Part shown: positions 7,541-15,671 of the stretch, piece by piece | Layout of the letters: every line of letters starts with the position of its first letter | Position numbering within the stretch: position 1 is the first letter of the stretch | Source: a bacterium | Lineage (GTDB): Bacteria; Pseudomonadota; Alphaproteobacteria; Acetobacterales; Acetobacteraceae | Assembly: GCA_026224825.1 (NCBI GenBank) | Contig: JAMFRO010000002.1 | Location: 62,001-126,000 of the forward strand | Length of the DNA: 64,000 bases | Direction: 5' to 3' | The notes under the pieces: generated by a model | Told to the model about the DNA's origin: nothing | The model's database searches: none | The model's input: the letters and a program-made list of their open reading frames with translations, nothing else | Translations under genes and position numbers: made by a program

Positions 7541-8581
7541 TCAGATAATAAAGCCGCCGCCGAGGATTCTGGTGCCGTCGTAGAACACCGCGGCCTGGCC
7601 GGGGGCGGCGAGTGCCGGTTCGTCCAGGGTGAGGGTGGCGCCGGTGCCATTCGGGGTGATGGCGGCGGGGTGCAGCGTGTCGCGGGCGCGGAGCTTGGCG
7701 GTGGCGCGGATTTCGCGGGGCTCGACGAGCCAGTTGACGTCGCGCAAGGTGACGATCTTGCTCTGCGTGCCGCGTGGGCCGACGACGATGCGGCGGGTGC
7801 CGGGCTCGATTTTTTTGACCACCATGTGGGCGGCGGCGTCCGGCAGGCGCTTGGCCTGGCCGATGGTGTAGCGGGCGATACCCTGGTGCGCGCCGAGTAC
7901 GCGGCCATCCTCGGCGACGACTTCGCCGGACTCCAGCGCATCGGGGCGGAATTTTTCGACGATGCCGGCGTAGGAGCCGGAGGGGACAAAGCAGATGTCC
8001 TGGCTGTCGGCTTTTTCGGCCACGGCCAGGCCCATTTCCAGGGCCACGGCACGGACTTCGGCTTTTGAGGCGTAGCCGCCGAGGGGGAAGCGGCAGAAAT
8101 CGAGCTGCGCGCGGGTGGTGGCGAAGAGGAACCAGCTCTGGTCGCGGTTTTCATCCACGGCCTGGTGCATTTCGGCGCCGTTGGGCCCGTCTATGCGGCG
8201 GACGTAATGCCCGGTGGCCATGGCTTCGGCGCCGAAATCACGGGCCATTTCAAGAAGATCGCCGAATTTTAGGTGCTGATTGCAGGCGATGCAGGGCACC
8301 GGGGTTTCGCCGGCGGCGTAGCTATCGGCAAAGGCCGACATTACGGATTTTTTGAAGCGGGCCTCGGAATCCACCACGTAATGGGCGATGCCGAGGCGGT
8401 CGGCGACGCGCTTGGCATCGTATATGTCCTGGCCGGCGCAGCAGGCACCTTTGCGGGCCGTTGCGGCGCCGTGGTCGTAAAGCTGGAGGGTGATGCCGAT
8501 CACCTCATGGCCGGCGCGCGCCATCAGCCCGGCTACCACCGAGCTGTCGACCCCTCCGGACATGGCGACGGCGATTTTCAT
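7541..8581 (-). CDS. mnmA: tRNA-specific 2-thiouridylase MnmA
   Basis: A 346-residue enzyme that thiolates U34 of tRNA-Lys/Glu/Gln, using ATP and persulfide sulfur. It has the N-type ATP pyrophosphatase P-loop S-G-G-V-D-S-S-V near the start, the catalytic-Cys region P-C-I-A-C-N, G-H-Y-V-R, D-Q-S-W-F-L-F, and the second catalytic Cys in D-S-Q-D-I-C-F. ATG 8581 is chosen over a longer frame because it starts the first strand M-K-I-A-V-A-M-S-G-G and overlaps the fdx stop by one base (TAATG). Located downstream of cysE-iscS-fdx, which can supply its sulfur. Confidence 0.96.
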   Translation of the reverse strand: MKIAVAMSGGVDSSVVAGLMARAGHEVIGITLQLYDHGAATARKGACCAGQDIYDAKRVADRLGIAHYVVDSEARFKKSVMSAFADSYAAGETPVPCIACNQHLKFGDLLEMARDFGAEAMATGHYVRRIDGPNGAEMHQAVDENRDQSWFLFATTRAQLDFCRFPLGGYASKAEVRAVALEMGLAVAEKADSQDICFVPSGSYAGIVEKFRPDALESGEVVAEDGRVLGAHQGIARYTIGQAKRLPDAAAHMVVKKIEPGTRRIVVGPRGTQSKIVTLRDVNWLVEPREIRATAKLRARDTLHPAAITPNGTGATLTLDEPALAAPGQAAVFYDGTRILGGGFII

Positions 8582-8904
8582 TACCCTGCCTTCTTGCTCG
8601 GGGGGAGCGTTACGGTGAGACCGTCCAGCGCGTCGGTGATGACGATCTGGCAGCCAAGGCGCGAGGTTTTCTGCAGGCCGAAGGCGACATCCAGCATGTC
8701 TTCTTCCTCTTCGGCGGCGGGTTTCAGTCTGCCGTACCATTCGGCGGCGACGATGACATGGCAGGTGGAGCAGGCGAGCGAGCCCTCGCAGGCGCCTTCG
8801 ATATCGACGCCGTGCTTGTGGGCTACCTCCAGCACGGAGAGGCCGTTCGGGGCCTCAACCTCGCGGGGCTGGCCATTGCGTTCGATAAAAGTGATTTTCG
8901 GCAT
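8581..8904 (-). CDS. fdx: ISC-type [2Fe-2S] ferredoxin
   Basis: A 107-residue adrenodoxin-like ferredoxin. Cluster ligands are C-E-G-S-L-A-C-S-T-C with a distal L-G-C-Q, the typical CX5CX2C...C spacing. The acidic E-E-E-E-D-M-L-D segment is the usual partner-binding patch. It supplies electrons for Fe-S cluster assembly and fits directly downstream of the cysteine desulfurase. ATG 8904 (M-P-K-I-T-F) has AGGA upstream and is preferred over TTG 8913. The stop overlaps the mnmA start by one base. Confidence 0.93.
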   Translation of the reverse strand: MPKITFIERNGQPREVEAPNGLSVLEVAHKHGVDIEGACEGSLACSTCHVIVAAEWYGRLKPAAEEEEDMLDVAFGLQKTSRLGCQIVITDALDGLTVTLPPSKKAG

Positions 8905-8936
8905 CGTGTACAAATCCTGCGGCGTTCGCGGGTTCG

Positions 8937-10022
8937 TTAAGCGGAATGCTCCGCTTTCCGCAAGGCGCGTTTTACCATGGCTGCATAGGCGGTGGTGAAT
9001 TTCTCTACAGCTTCGGCCGTGACATTCCAGGGCAGAGAGACGCGAATGGCCTGGCCGGCGAGGTCGCCATAGCCCATCGCGGTGAGGACATGGCTGGCCG
9101 CGAGCTTGCCGGAGGAGCAGGCGGAACCGGCGGATACGGCGATGCCTTCCATGTCCAAAGCGATAAGCTGGGTTTCGGCGCGGATGCCGGGCAGGGCCAG
9201 GTTGGTGGTGTTGGGCAGGCGGGGGGCGGTGCTGCCCGCCGCTATGGCGCCGAGGTTGATGCAGAATGTCTCTATTTCATCGCGGAAGGTGGCGATTTTA
9301 CCGGCCTCGTAGGGCTCGCCCAGAGCCGCGGCCAGACCGGCGATGGCGGGCAAAGCCTGGGTGCCGCCGCGCCTGCCCTGTTCCTGGCCACCGCCTTTGG
9401 TCAGAGCCTCAATCTCGATGCCCTGGCGGATGATGAGCGCCCCTGCCCCCATCGGCCCGCCGAATTTATGGCCGGAGAGGGAGATACTGGTGGCGCCCAT
9501 GCCGAGCCAGTCGCGGTTGTTGCGGCCGATGGCCTGGACGGCGTCGATGTGCAGCAGCGCGCCTTGGGCGGTGCAGGTTTTCGCGGCGAATTCAATGTCA
9601 TGCAGCACGCCAGTCTCGTTATTGGCGGCCATCAGGGCAACCAGCGCGCCGGGATGCGCCACCAGGGCTGCTTCCAGGGTTTCGGGGGCGAGCGTGCCAT
9701 CGGGGCGCACCGGCAGGGTTATGGCGCCGGGTGCGGTGCGGATGGAGTCATGCTCGGTGGCGCCGATGAGGATGGGACGGCCCTTCCCCAAGGCGTGGAG
9801 CGCCAAAGCATTGGCCTCGGTGGCGCCGGAGGTGAAGATGACGTCCGCCGGGCGGGCGTGGCAGTAGCCGGCCACGGTCTCGCGGGCGGATTCCAGGATT
9901 TTGCGGGCGTCGCGGCCGGCGGCGTGGATGGAGGAGGGGTTGCCCGCCGCCATCGCCGCCAGCGCCGCCTCCCGGGCCGCCGGACGCAACGACTCGGTGG
10001 CGTTGGCATCGAGATATATCAG
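8937..10022 (-). CDS. iscS: Cysteine desulfurase (class V aminotransferase), apparent CTG start
   Basis: A PLP enzyme that takes sulfur from cysteine as a persulfide. It has Y-L-D-A-N-A-T near the N-terminus, [10 protein letters not shown], the PLP lysine in [10 protein letters not shown], and the catalytic-Cys loop S-A-G-S-A-C-S-S-G. The first standard start in frame is TTG 9989, which would remove the conserved I-Y-L-D-A-N-A-T strand. A CTG at 10022-10020 sits at the expected position, overlaps the cysE stop (CTGA) and has GAGGA about nine bases upstream, so it is used here. The IscS/NifS/SufS-like subtype is assigned from context with fdx and mnmA. Confidence 0.9.
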   Translation of the reverse strand: MIYLDANATESLRPAAREAALAAMAAGNPSSIHAAGRDARKILESARETVAGYCHARPADVIFTSGATEANALALHALGKGRPILIGATEHDSIRTAPGAITLPVRPDGTLAPETLEAALVAHPGALVALMAANNETGVLHDIEFAAKTCTAQGALLHIDAVQAIGRNNRDWLGMGATSISLSGHKFGGPMGAGALIIRQGIEIEALTKGGGQEQGRRGGTQALPAIAGLAAALGEPYEAGKIATFRDEIETFCINLGAIAAGSTAPRLPNTTNLALPGIRAETQLIALDMEGIAVSAGSACSSGKLAASHVLTAMGYGDLAGQAIRVSLPWNVTAEAVEKFTTAYAAMVKRALRKAEHSA

Positions 10023-10675
10023 ATGGAATAATCCTCGGGCATGCGGGGCAGACGGGCTTCCAGCGCGGTCAGTTGGGCATGCAATAGCGCCAGATCGTGC
10101 AGCAGCGGGTCGGAGCTGGGGTCGCTGGGCGTGCCGTAGGCATCGAACCGGGGCTGGCCGCTGCGGGCCACGGCGCGGGCGGGAATGCCGACCATTGTGG
10201 TATTGGCCGGGACCGAAGCCACCACCACCGCATTAGCGCCGATGCGCGCATTCTGGCCGATCTCGATTGCCCCCAGCACTTTGGCGCCGGCGCCGATGAT
10301 GACATTATCGCCGATGGTGGGGTGGCGCTTGCCATGATCGGAGCTGGTGCCGCCCAGAGTAACCTGATGATATATATAGACATCATCACCTATCTCAGCG
10401 GTCTCGCCGATAACCACCCCCATGCCGTGGTCGATGATGAAGCGCCGGCCGAGTTTGGCGCCGGGGTGGATTTCAATGCCCGTGAGGAACCGCCCGATAT
10501 GCGAGACGAAGCGCCCGGAGGTGGTGAAACCATGCCGCCAGAGGTAGCCCGCGAGGTGGTGAATCATTACGGCATGCAGCCCAGGATAGCATAAAAATAC
10601 TTCCAGATCTGAGTGGGCCGCCGGGTCACGCTGCCGGTAGGCTTGGATCGTCTCACGTAAAAACATAAGGGCCAT
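10019..10675 (-). CDS. cysE: Serine O-acetyltransferase
   Basis: A 218-residue enzyme making O-acetylserine, the carbon precursor of cysteine. An N-terminal helical part is followed by left-handed beta-helix hexapeptide repeats: [53 protein letters not shown]. The catalytic His of I-D-H-G and the V-T-L-G-G-T segment are present. The length is close to the short (EpsC-type) form. It is the first gene of the cysE-iscS-fdx-mnmA group, and its stop overlaps the presumed start of iscS. Confidence 0.95.
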   Translation of the reverse strand: MALMFLRETIQAYRQRDPAAHSDLEVFLCYPGLHAVMIHHLAGYLWRHGFTTSGRFVSHIGRFLTGIEIHPGAKLGRRFIIDHGMGVVIGETAEIGDDVYIYHQVTLGGTSSDHGKRHPTIGDNVIIGAGAKVLGAIEIGQNARIGANAVVVASVPANTTMVGIPARAVARSGQPRFDAYGTPSDPSSDPLLHDLALLHAQLTALEARLPRMPEDYSI

Positions 10676-10907
10676 GCGAATTTCCGTGGATAAACAGGCC
10701 GAAAGCGCGCTATATTAGCGGACCTGAGGGGAAACCCTGTGTTAAACTATCCGTAATGTGAGACTATGATTTGACTAGACCTTAGTTATCCGGACCGTAC
10801 CGGTCAACTTTCGGATGAGCAAGGCGGGAAGGCTGCCGCCCGCTCTAAATTGTGGCAAAATCCCTGCCGACGCCTTAAAATGCGTAGGCTATGAAAGACG
10901 AGTAAGA

Positions 10908-11573
10908 ATGCCTGAAGTGATGTTCGCCGGCCCCGAGGGCCGCCTAGAGGGACGCTACCACCATGCCAAGGAACGCGGTGCGCCCCTCGCTTTGGTACTG
11001 CACCCGCACCCGCTGCATGGCGGGACCATGAATAACCGCATCACCTATTCCATGTACCAGGTCTATCAACGCCTGGGCTTCTCCGTCATGCGCTTCAACT
11101 TTCGCGGCGTGGGACGCAGCCAGAGCAAGTTCGACGGCGGCATGGGCGAGATTAACGACGCCGCTGCGGCGCTGGACTGGATGCAGGCGCTCAACCCCGG
11201 CCATGGCGGGTTGTGGATCGCCGGCTACTCCTTCGGCGCGTTCGTGGGCATGCAACTGCTGATGCGCCGGCCGGAAGTGTCCGGCTGGGTCTCCGTGGCC
11301 CCGCCCGCAGCGCATTACGACTTCGGCTTCCTCGCCCCCTGCCCTTGCGGCGGGCTGTTGATCCACGGTGATTCCGACGAGATGGTGCCGGAGAATTCCG
11401 TGCGCAAACTGGTCGATAAGCTGAACCTGCAAAAAGGTGTGGCCATCGACTACCGCGTGTTCGAAGGCGCGGACCATGTATTCGCCAACCACGCCGACCG
11501 TGTGGCCGAAGCCGTGGAAGGCTACGTGACCCAGCAACTGGCCCGCAAGCAGATGGCGCTCGCTGCTGATTGA
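10908..11573 (+). CDS. Alpha/beta hydrolase, dienelactone-hydrolase-like
   Basis: A 221-residue cytoplasmic protein. It has L-V-L-H-P-H-P-L-H-G-G-T-M (oxyanion region), F-N-F-R-G-V-G-R-S, and a nucleophile-elbow-like G-Y-S-F-G-A-F with the likely catalytic Ser. Then come H-G-D-S-D-E-M-V-P (Asp) and G-A-D-H-V-F (His). The family is widespread in alphaproteobacteria and of unknown substrate. ATG 10908 is chosen because the conserved M-P-E-V-M-F-A-G-P-E-G-R-L-E-G start is typical; an open frame continues to 10815 without family similarity. A strong terminator lies 53 bases after the stop. Confidence 0.88.
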   Translation: MPEVMFAGPEGRLEGRYHHAKERGAPLALVLHPHPLHGGTMNNRITYSMYQVYQRLGFSVMRFNFRGVGRSQSKFDGGMGEINDAAAALDWMQALNPGHGGLWIAGYSFGAFVGMQLLMRRPEVSGWVSVAPPAAHYDFGFLAPCPCGGLLIHGDSDEMVPENSVRKLVDKLNLQKGVAIDYRVFEGADHVFANHADRVAEAVEGYVTQQLARKQMALAAD

Positions 11574-11587
11574 GGGCTGCCGATTAA

Positions 11588-11617
11588 GTTTGCTCCCAAG
11601 ACGTTTGCTCCCAAGAC
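11588..11617. repeat. 15-bp tandem duplication after the hydrolase gene
   Basis: GTTTGCTCCCAAGAC occurs twice back to back (11588-11602 and 11603-11617), 14 bases after the stop codon and just before the terminator. It is one of several 13-15 bp tandem duplications near gene ends in this window. Confidence 0.95.
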
Positions 11618-11625
11618 TACGACTC

Positions 11626-11653
11626 AAACGGCGCCCTCGGGCGCCGTTTTTTT
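11626..11653 (+). terminator. Rho-independent terminator of the hydrolase gene
   Basis: A perfect 10-bp stem, AAACGGCGCC (11626-11635) and GGCGCCGTTT (11640-11649), with loop CTCG, runs into seven T residues. It ends the plus-strand hydrolase transcript. The convergent chemotaxis cluster ends at 11682. Confidence 0.92.
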
Positions 11654-11681
11654 GTGCACTGGCGCTGGGCTTACAAAAACT

Positions 11682-12182
11682 TCAAGCGGCTTCAAGCAAA
11701 GCCTGCACGGCGGTATCAGGCATAAGTGCGGAAATGGCGACGATGCTGACGATGCGGTTTTCCATCATGATCAGCCCTTCGATATATTCGCGCGGGGTGC
11801 TGTTGCCGGTCTCGGGAATGGGCTGGCGCATGTCATCCGTTACGGTGATGATATCGCATACCGCGTCGACCAGCAGGCCCGCGACCTTGTCGCCATGTTC
11901 CACCACCACCACCACGGAGGCGGGGCTGGGCTCCTGGCTGGGCAGGCCAAGGCGCTCCGCCAGATCGATAACGACCAGCACGGTGCCGCGCAGGTTGATC
12001 ATGCCTTTGATGAAGGAGGGGGCGTGCGGCAGATGGGTGGAGGCGCTCCAGCCGCGGATTTCACGGATGGAGCGTATGTCCATGGCGAATTCCTGCGCGC
12101 CGATGCGCACCGAGAGCAGCTCCGTGCGGTGCTCGCCATGCGCGCTGCCGCGCTGGCCTGTAAGATTCATGCTAGAACTCAT
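11682..12182 (-). CDS. cheW: Chemotaxis coupling protein CheW (copy 1, distal)
   Basis: A 166-residue CheW-fold protein that links receptors to CheA at the inner membrane. Blocks: L-L-S-V-R-I-G-A-Q-E-F-A-M-D-I, I-R-E-I-R-G-W, P-S-F-I-K-G-M-I-N-L-R-G-T-V-L-V-V-I-D-L, and G-L-L-V-D-A-V. About 20 extra N-terminal residues precede the fold. It is the last gene of the minus-strand chemotaxis cluster, separated by 48 bases from the CheZ-like gene. That gap holds a TTAA-N7-TTAA motif, so it may also have its own promoter. A second cheW lies between cheA and cheR. Confidence 0.93.
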   Translation of the reverse strand: MSSSMNLTGQRGSAHGEHRTELLSVRIGAQEFAMDIRSIREIRGWSASTHLPHAPSFIKGMINLRGTVLVVIDLAERLGLPSQEPSPASVVVVVEHGDKVAGLLVDAVCDIITVTDDMRQPIPETGNSTPREYIEGLIMMENRIVSIVAISALMPDTAVQALLEAA

Positions 12183-12219
12183 GCGTCACACTCCATAGCG
12201 CGAAGATAGCGGAAACTTG

Positions 12220-12234
12220 TTAAACCCCGCTTAA
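12220..12234 (-). promoter_or_regulatory. Candidate CtrA box upstream of distal cheW
   Basis: TTAA-N7-TTAA (spacer ACCCCGC), the half-site arrangement recognised by the alphaproteobacterial cell-cycle regulator CtrA, lies 38 bases upstream of the cheW start and overlaps the stop of the preceding gene. CtrA controls motility and chemotaxis genes in many alphaproteobacteria. One site only; binding is unproven. Confidence 0.4.
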
Positions 12235-12608
12235 AACATTTCCAACTCGCCTGATTCATGCTCCAGCCCATCCGGCAGCGGCGCGCCTTTGAGGCGGTAT
12301 TGCAAATCGGACAAGGTGATATTGCTGAGCGCGTGATGCGAATTGACCTGCCAGTCCGAGGGCAGCATTTTGCCGATGGTGAGGACGTATTTCGACAATG
12401 CCGTGAGGCGCTGCGACAACAGGTCGAGCGATTGCACATCGCGGTGGCATTGCGCGTTATTCGCCACCTGCAGCAAGGCCGGGCTCAGGGTTGATTGAAA
12501 TTCTTCGGTGAAGCGGCCCAGCTCACAAAACTCTTCGCCCAGAGCTTCCAATATGGAATGCAGTGGCGCGTGGTGCCGTTCATCCTCGCCAGAGCGACGC
12601 TCGCTCAT
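12231..12608 (-). CDS. Small chemotaxis-cluster protein, possibly CheZ-like
   Basis: A 125-residue, mostly helical protein between cheD and cheW. The longest frame starts at 12692, but ATG 12608 (M-S-E-R-R-S-G-E-D-E) is more reasonable. A central helix contains V-Q-S-L-D-L-L-S-Q-R-L-T-A-L; its D-x-x-x-Q spacing recalls the catalytic Asp and Gln of the CheY-P phosphatase CheZ. The C-terminus ends G-E-L-E-M-F, similar to the end of CheD (G-A-L-E-L-F). No annotated family was recognised with certainty, so the phosphatase role is only a hypothesis from position and motif. Confidence 0.6.
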   Translation of the reverse strand: MSERRSGEDERHHAPLHSILEALGEEFCELGRFTEEFQSTLSPALLQVANNAQCHRDVQSLDLLSQRLTALSKYVLTIGKMLPSDWQVNSHHALSNITLSDLQYRLKGAPLPDGLEHESGELEMF

Positions 12609-12714
12609 CCTGTCTCTCCTGTAGTAGCCTGATGATGGTGGCTGGTTTTGCCATCGCACTGCCCCCGGTCTACGGGGCATTATGTGTTTCAACAGTTAAC
12701 GCCGCACAAAAAAT

Positions 12715-13293
12715 CTAGAACAATTCCAGCGCGCCGGTCTCTGGCGCCGGCTTGGGCAGCGGACGGGTGCGCTCGAGGTTGAGGATGGATTCCGTCTCAT
12801 TAGAGAGCAACACCTGGCGCGCGCGGCCCGACACGGGCCAGAACTGGATGCGCCGCCCCTGCTCGCCGCGCAAACTACCGCCGACCAATGAAACCCCTTC
12901 CTCACGCAAAAACTGCTCGGCGAAAATGGCGTTCAGCTCGCCGATATCGGTGAGGCCCTTGATCATCCGCGCACCCCCGAAGAGCTTGGCGCGCATCCGG
13001 CTTTTCACCCCCCCGCGCTGCAGCAGCCCGTTCAGCAGCAGCTCCATGGCGTGCACGCCGAAGCGCATGGCATCGCCGCCGGGTTTGCGATTCTTGCCGT
13101 CGCCAGGCAGAAGAAAGTGATTCATGCCGCCCAGACCCGCCACGCCATCCCAGATGCAGGCGGCGATGCAGGAGCCGAGGATGGTGGTGATCACCGTGTT
13201 CGGATTGTCATCGACGCAGTTCTCCCCTTGCACGATGTTGATTTTTCGTTCGACGGCCAGTGCCGTGGTCTGTGTACCGAGATATGTGGTCAT
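12715..13293 (-). CDS. cheD: Chemoreceptor glutamine deamidase CheD
   Basis: A 192-residue CheD. The catalytic Cys is in [13 protein letters not shown], the His in G-M-N-H-F-L-L-P, and the Thr/Gly-rich segment A-K-L-F-G-G-A-R-M follows. It deamidates glutamines of chemoreceptors and in some species is controlled by CheC or CheY-P; no cheC is seen here. The ATG overlaps the cheB stop (ATGA), so the two are translationally coupled. The last residues G-A-L-E-L-F extend past the usual domain. Confidence 0.94.
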   Translation of the reverse strand: MTTYLGTQTTALAVERKINIVQGENCVDDNPNTVITTILGSCIAACIWDGVAGLGGMNHFLLPGDGKNRKPGGDAMRFGVHAMELLLNGLLQRGGVKSRMRAKLFGGARMIKGLTDIGELNAIFAEQFLREEGVSLVGGSLRGEQGRRIQFWPVSGRARQVLLSNETESILNLERTRPLPKPAPETGALELF

Positions 13294-14321
13294 ACTGCAT
13301 GTTCCCGGCGGTGCGCGTTGGAGCTGGTGAGAATACGTTCGGCAATGCGCTCTAGCGGCAGTTGGCGGGCGACGGCACCTATCTCGAAAGCAGCGCGCGG
13401 CATGCCGTAGACCACGCTGGATCCCTCATCCTGGCCGATGGTTTCGGCGCCGGCCTGGCGCAGGGCCAGCAGCCCTTCCGCGCCATCGCGCCCGAGCCCG
13501 GTGAGAATCACGCCGATGGCATTTCCCCCTGATACACGCAGCAGGGATTGGAACATAACATCCACCGAGGGGCGATGGCCGTTGACACGCTCGGCGGCAC
13601 TGAGCTGGATGACCGGGGCATTCACCCCGCTCAGCTCCAGGTGAAACTCGCCGGGGCAGAGGAAGATCTGGCCCGGGCGCAGGCGGTCGCCGCTCTGCGC
13701 CTCGCTCACCTCCGGCTGGCATAGTTTGTTGAGCCGTGCCGCGAAGCTTTTGGTGAAACTGGGCGGCATGTGCTGGCTGATGATGGTGGGCGGGCAATTG
13801 ACCGGGAATTTGGAGAGGATGGCAATGAGCGCCTCCACCCCGCCGGTGGAGGAGCCGATGCCGACGATGCGGCCATCCGGCGTGTAGCTGCCCTCCATTT
13901 TCACCGGCCTGGCAACGGCCAGGCGCGGCTGGCGGCGTGAGCGCGCGGCCGCTTTCACTTTTTCCGATAGCGTATTGAAACTATCCGGCGCGTAGGAGGA
14001 AGGTTTTGCCACGCAATCGAACGCGCCAATTTCCAGCGCGCGCAGATTAACCTCTGCCCCAGCCTGCGTCAGCGTGGAGACCATGATGACAGGTGTCGGG
14101 CGCAGCCGCATGATTTTTTCGAGGAAGGCCAGCCCGTCCATATTCGGCATCTCGATGTCGAGCGTGATCACATCGGGTGCCAGTTGCTTGATGATCTGCC
14201 GCGCCTCATGCGGATCGGCGGCCTGCCCCACCACCTCGATCTCGGGGTCGGCACGCAAAGTGGCGGTGATGACCGCACGCATGGTGGCTGAATCGTCAAC
14301 CACGACAACACGAACACTCAT
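13290..14321 (-). CDS. cheB: Chemotaxis response regulator protein-glutamate methylesterase CheB
   Basis: A 343-residue two-domain protein. The receiver domain (1-120) has V-D-D-S-A-T-M-R and phospho-acceptor Asp in [13 protein letters not shown]. The C-terminal methylesterase has [12 protein letters not shown] (Ser), I-S-Q-H-M-P-P (His) and L-G-R-D-G-A-E-G (Asp), a complete triad. It removes methyl groups from receptors and opposes CheR, whose gene is directly upstream with a 4-base overlap. Its own stop overlaps the cheD start. Confidence 0.96.
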   Translation of the reverse strand: MSVRVVVVDDSATMRAVITATLRADPEIEVVGQAADPHEARQIIKQLAPDVITLDIEMPNMDGLAFLEKIMRLRPTPVIMVSTLTQAGAEVNLRALEIGAFDCVAKPSSYAPDSFNTLSEKVKAAARSRRQPRLAVARPVKMEGSYTPDGRIVGIGSSTGGVEALIAILSKFPVNCPPTIISQHMPPSFTKSFAARLNKLCQPEVSEAQSGDRLRPGQIFLCPGEFHLELSGVNAPVIQLSAAERVNGHRPSVDVMFQSLLRVSGGNAIGVILTGLGRDGAEGLLALRQAGAETIGQDEGSSVVYGMPRAAFEIGAVARQLPLERIAERILTSSNAHRREHAV

Positions 14322-15202
14322 GCCGCCCCTCCTTTGCCGGTTTTGCGGTAGATGGTGATGCCGTCGCTGCGCAGAAGTTTCTCAGCGCTACCGCTGATGC
14401 GTTCGGAATGGCCGATATACAGCGCGCCATTGTCATCCAGCAGCGGCAGCATATGCGACCAGATGTGCTCCTGTGTCGGCAGCTCGAAATAGATGACGAC
14501 ATTGCGGCAGAAGATGACCTGGAATTTGGCTTTCATCGGCCAGTTGCCGATGAGGTTTAGTTTTTTGAAGGAGACCAGTGAGCGCAGGGTTTCATTGGCC
14601 TGCATCTGGCCGGCGCCGGCGGGGGTGAACCAGGCTTTGCGTTGTGCCGCGGGCACGGGCTCCAGCAGGGATTCCTCGTATATGCCGGCAGCACCTGTGG
14701 CGAGCACATTGGTGTCGATGTCGGTGGCGAGAATGCGGATATCGTGGCGCGGTGCATCGGGCATGAGGCCAAGCAAAGTGAGCGCCATGGAATAGGGCTC
14801 CTGGCCGGAGGAACAGGCCGAGGACCAGAGGCGGATGCGCTCGCCGGCTTTGGCGCGGGCAATCAACCCCGGCAGAACATTATCGCGCAAGTGATCGAAA
14901 TGATGCGGTTCGCGGAAGAAGCGCGTGACGTTGGTGGTGAGTGCGGTGATCATCTCATGCCGCTCGCCCTCACCTTCCGGGCTCGCCACCAACTGGCAAT
15001 ATTGCGCGAAACTGCGCAGGCCGAGCCGGCGCAAATGCTTGGCCAGGCGCGAATAGATGAGATTTCCCTTCGCACCACTCAGCGAAATCCCGGTCTCCGC
15101 CATCATGATGCGCACGATCGCGTCCAGATCCGCCGCCGTGAAGGCGAATTCCGCATTCTCGACAATCTGCGCCGCTTTATCGATTATGCCAGCGGCACTC
15201 AT
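14318..15202 (-). CDS. cheR: Chemotaxis protein methyltransferase CheR
   Basis: A 294-residue SAM-dependent methyltransferase. The N-terminal helical domain contains [17 protein letters not shown] and [13 protein letters not shown]. The SAM domain has [24 protein letters not shown] and the late F-C-R-N-V-V-I-Y-F. It methylates receptor glutamates. Some CheR enzymes dock on a C-terminal x-W-x-x-F tail; the MCP in this cluster ends E-W-D-E-F. Overlaps both neighbours by 4 bases. Confidence 0.96.
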   Translation of the reverse strand: MSAAGIIDKAAQIVENAEFAFTAADLDAIVRIMMAETGISLSGAKGNLIYSRLAKHLRRLGLRSFAQYCQLVASPEGEGERHEMITALTTNVTRFFREPHHFDHLRDNVLPGLIARAKAGERIRLWSSACSSGQEPYSMALTLLGLMPDAPRHDIRILATDIDTNVLATGAAGIYEESLLEPVPAAQRKAWFTPAGAGQMQANETLRSLVSFKKLNLIGNWPMKAKFQVIFCRNVVIYFELPTQEHIWSHMLPLLDDNGALYIGHSERISGSAEKLLRSDGITIYRKTGKGGAA

Positions 15203-15660
15203 GCGGCTTCAAGCTCGCGCGGCAGAGCGTTATCCAGCGTGATCAGGCTGATCATGCGGCCATCAACCGGCAGCAGACCTTTGACGAAGGTTTTTACGAG
15301 GTCCGAGGCGACATCCGGCGAGGGCTGGATATTGGCGCTGTTGGCGGTGAGAATATCCGACACCGCGTCCACCAGCAGCCCGATCTGCTGATTGCCGATC
15401 TGCACCACGATGATGACATTGCGCGCGGTGGGCTCACCCGCCGGCAGGCCGAGGCGGATGGCGAGATCGACGATGGGCAGCACCGCACCACGCAGGTTGA
15501 TGACACCGCGCACATAGCGCGGCGAGCGCGGTAGCCTGGTGGCGGCGGTCCAGCCACGGATCTCGCGCACCATCATTACATTGATGCAGAACTCCTGTTT
15601 GCCCACGCGAAAGGCGATCAACTCGCGGTTACCGGGATCGGCTTGCATCGTCACACTCAT
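15199..15660 (-). CDS. cheW: Chemotaxis coupling protein CheW (copy 2, next to cheA)
   Basis: A 153-residue CheW with the standard blocks: [60 protein letters not shown]. It lies 11 bases downstream of cheA and overlaps cheR by 4 bases, so it is probably the main coupling protein of this array. It is similar in sequence to the distal copy but lacks its N-terminal extension. Confidence 0.95.
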   Translation of the reverse strand: MSVTMQADPGNRELIAFRVGKQEFCINVMMVREIRGWTAATRLPRSPRYVRGVINLRGAVLPIVDLAIRLGLPAGEPTARNVIIVVQIGNQQIGLLVDAVSDILTANSANIQPSPDVASDLVKTFVKGLLPVDGRMISLITLDNALPRELEAA

Positions 15661-15671
15661 TGCCGTTTTCC

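Noticed and set aside
10676-10907. Riboswitch or sRNA upstream of the hydrolase
   Set aside because: Only a short dyad (GACCG-TAC-CGGTC near 10793) and unconvincing promoter-like hexamers were seen; nothing matches a known riboswitch core.
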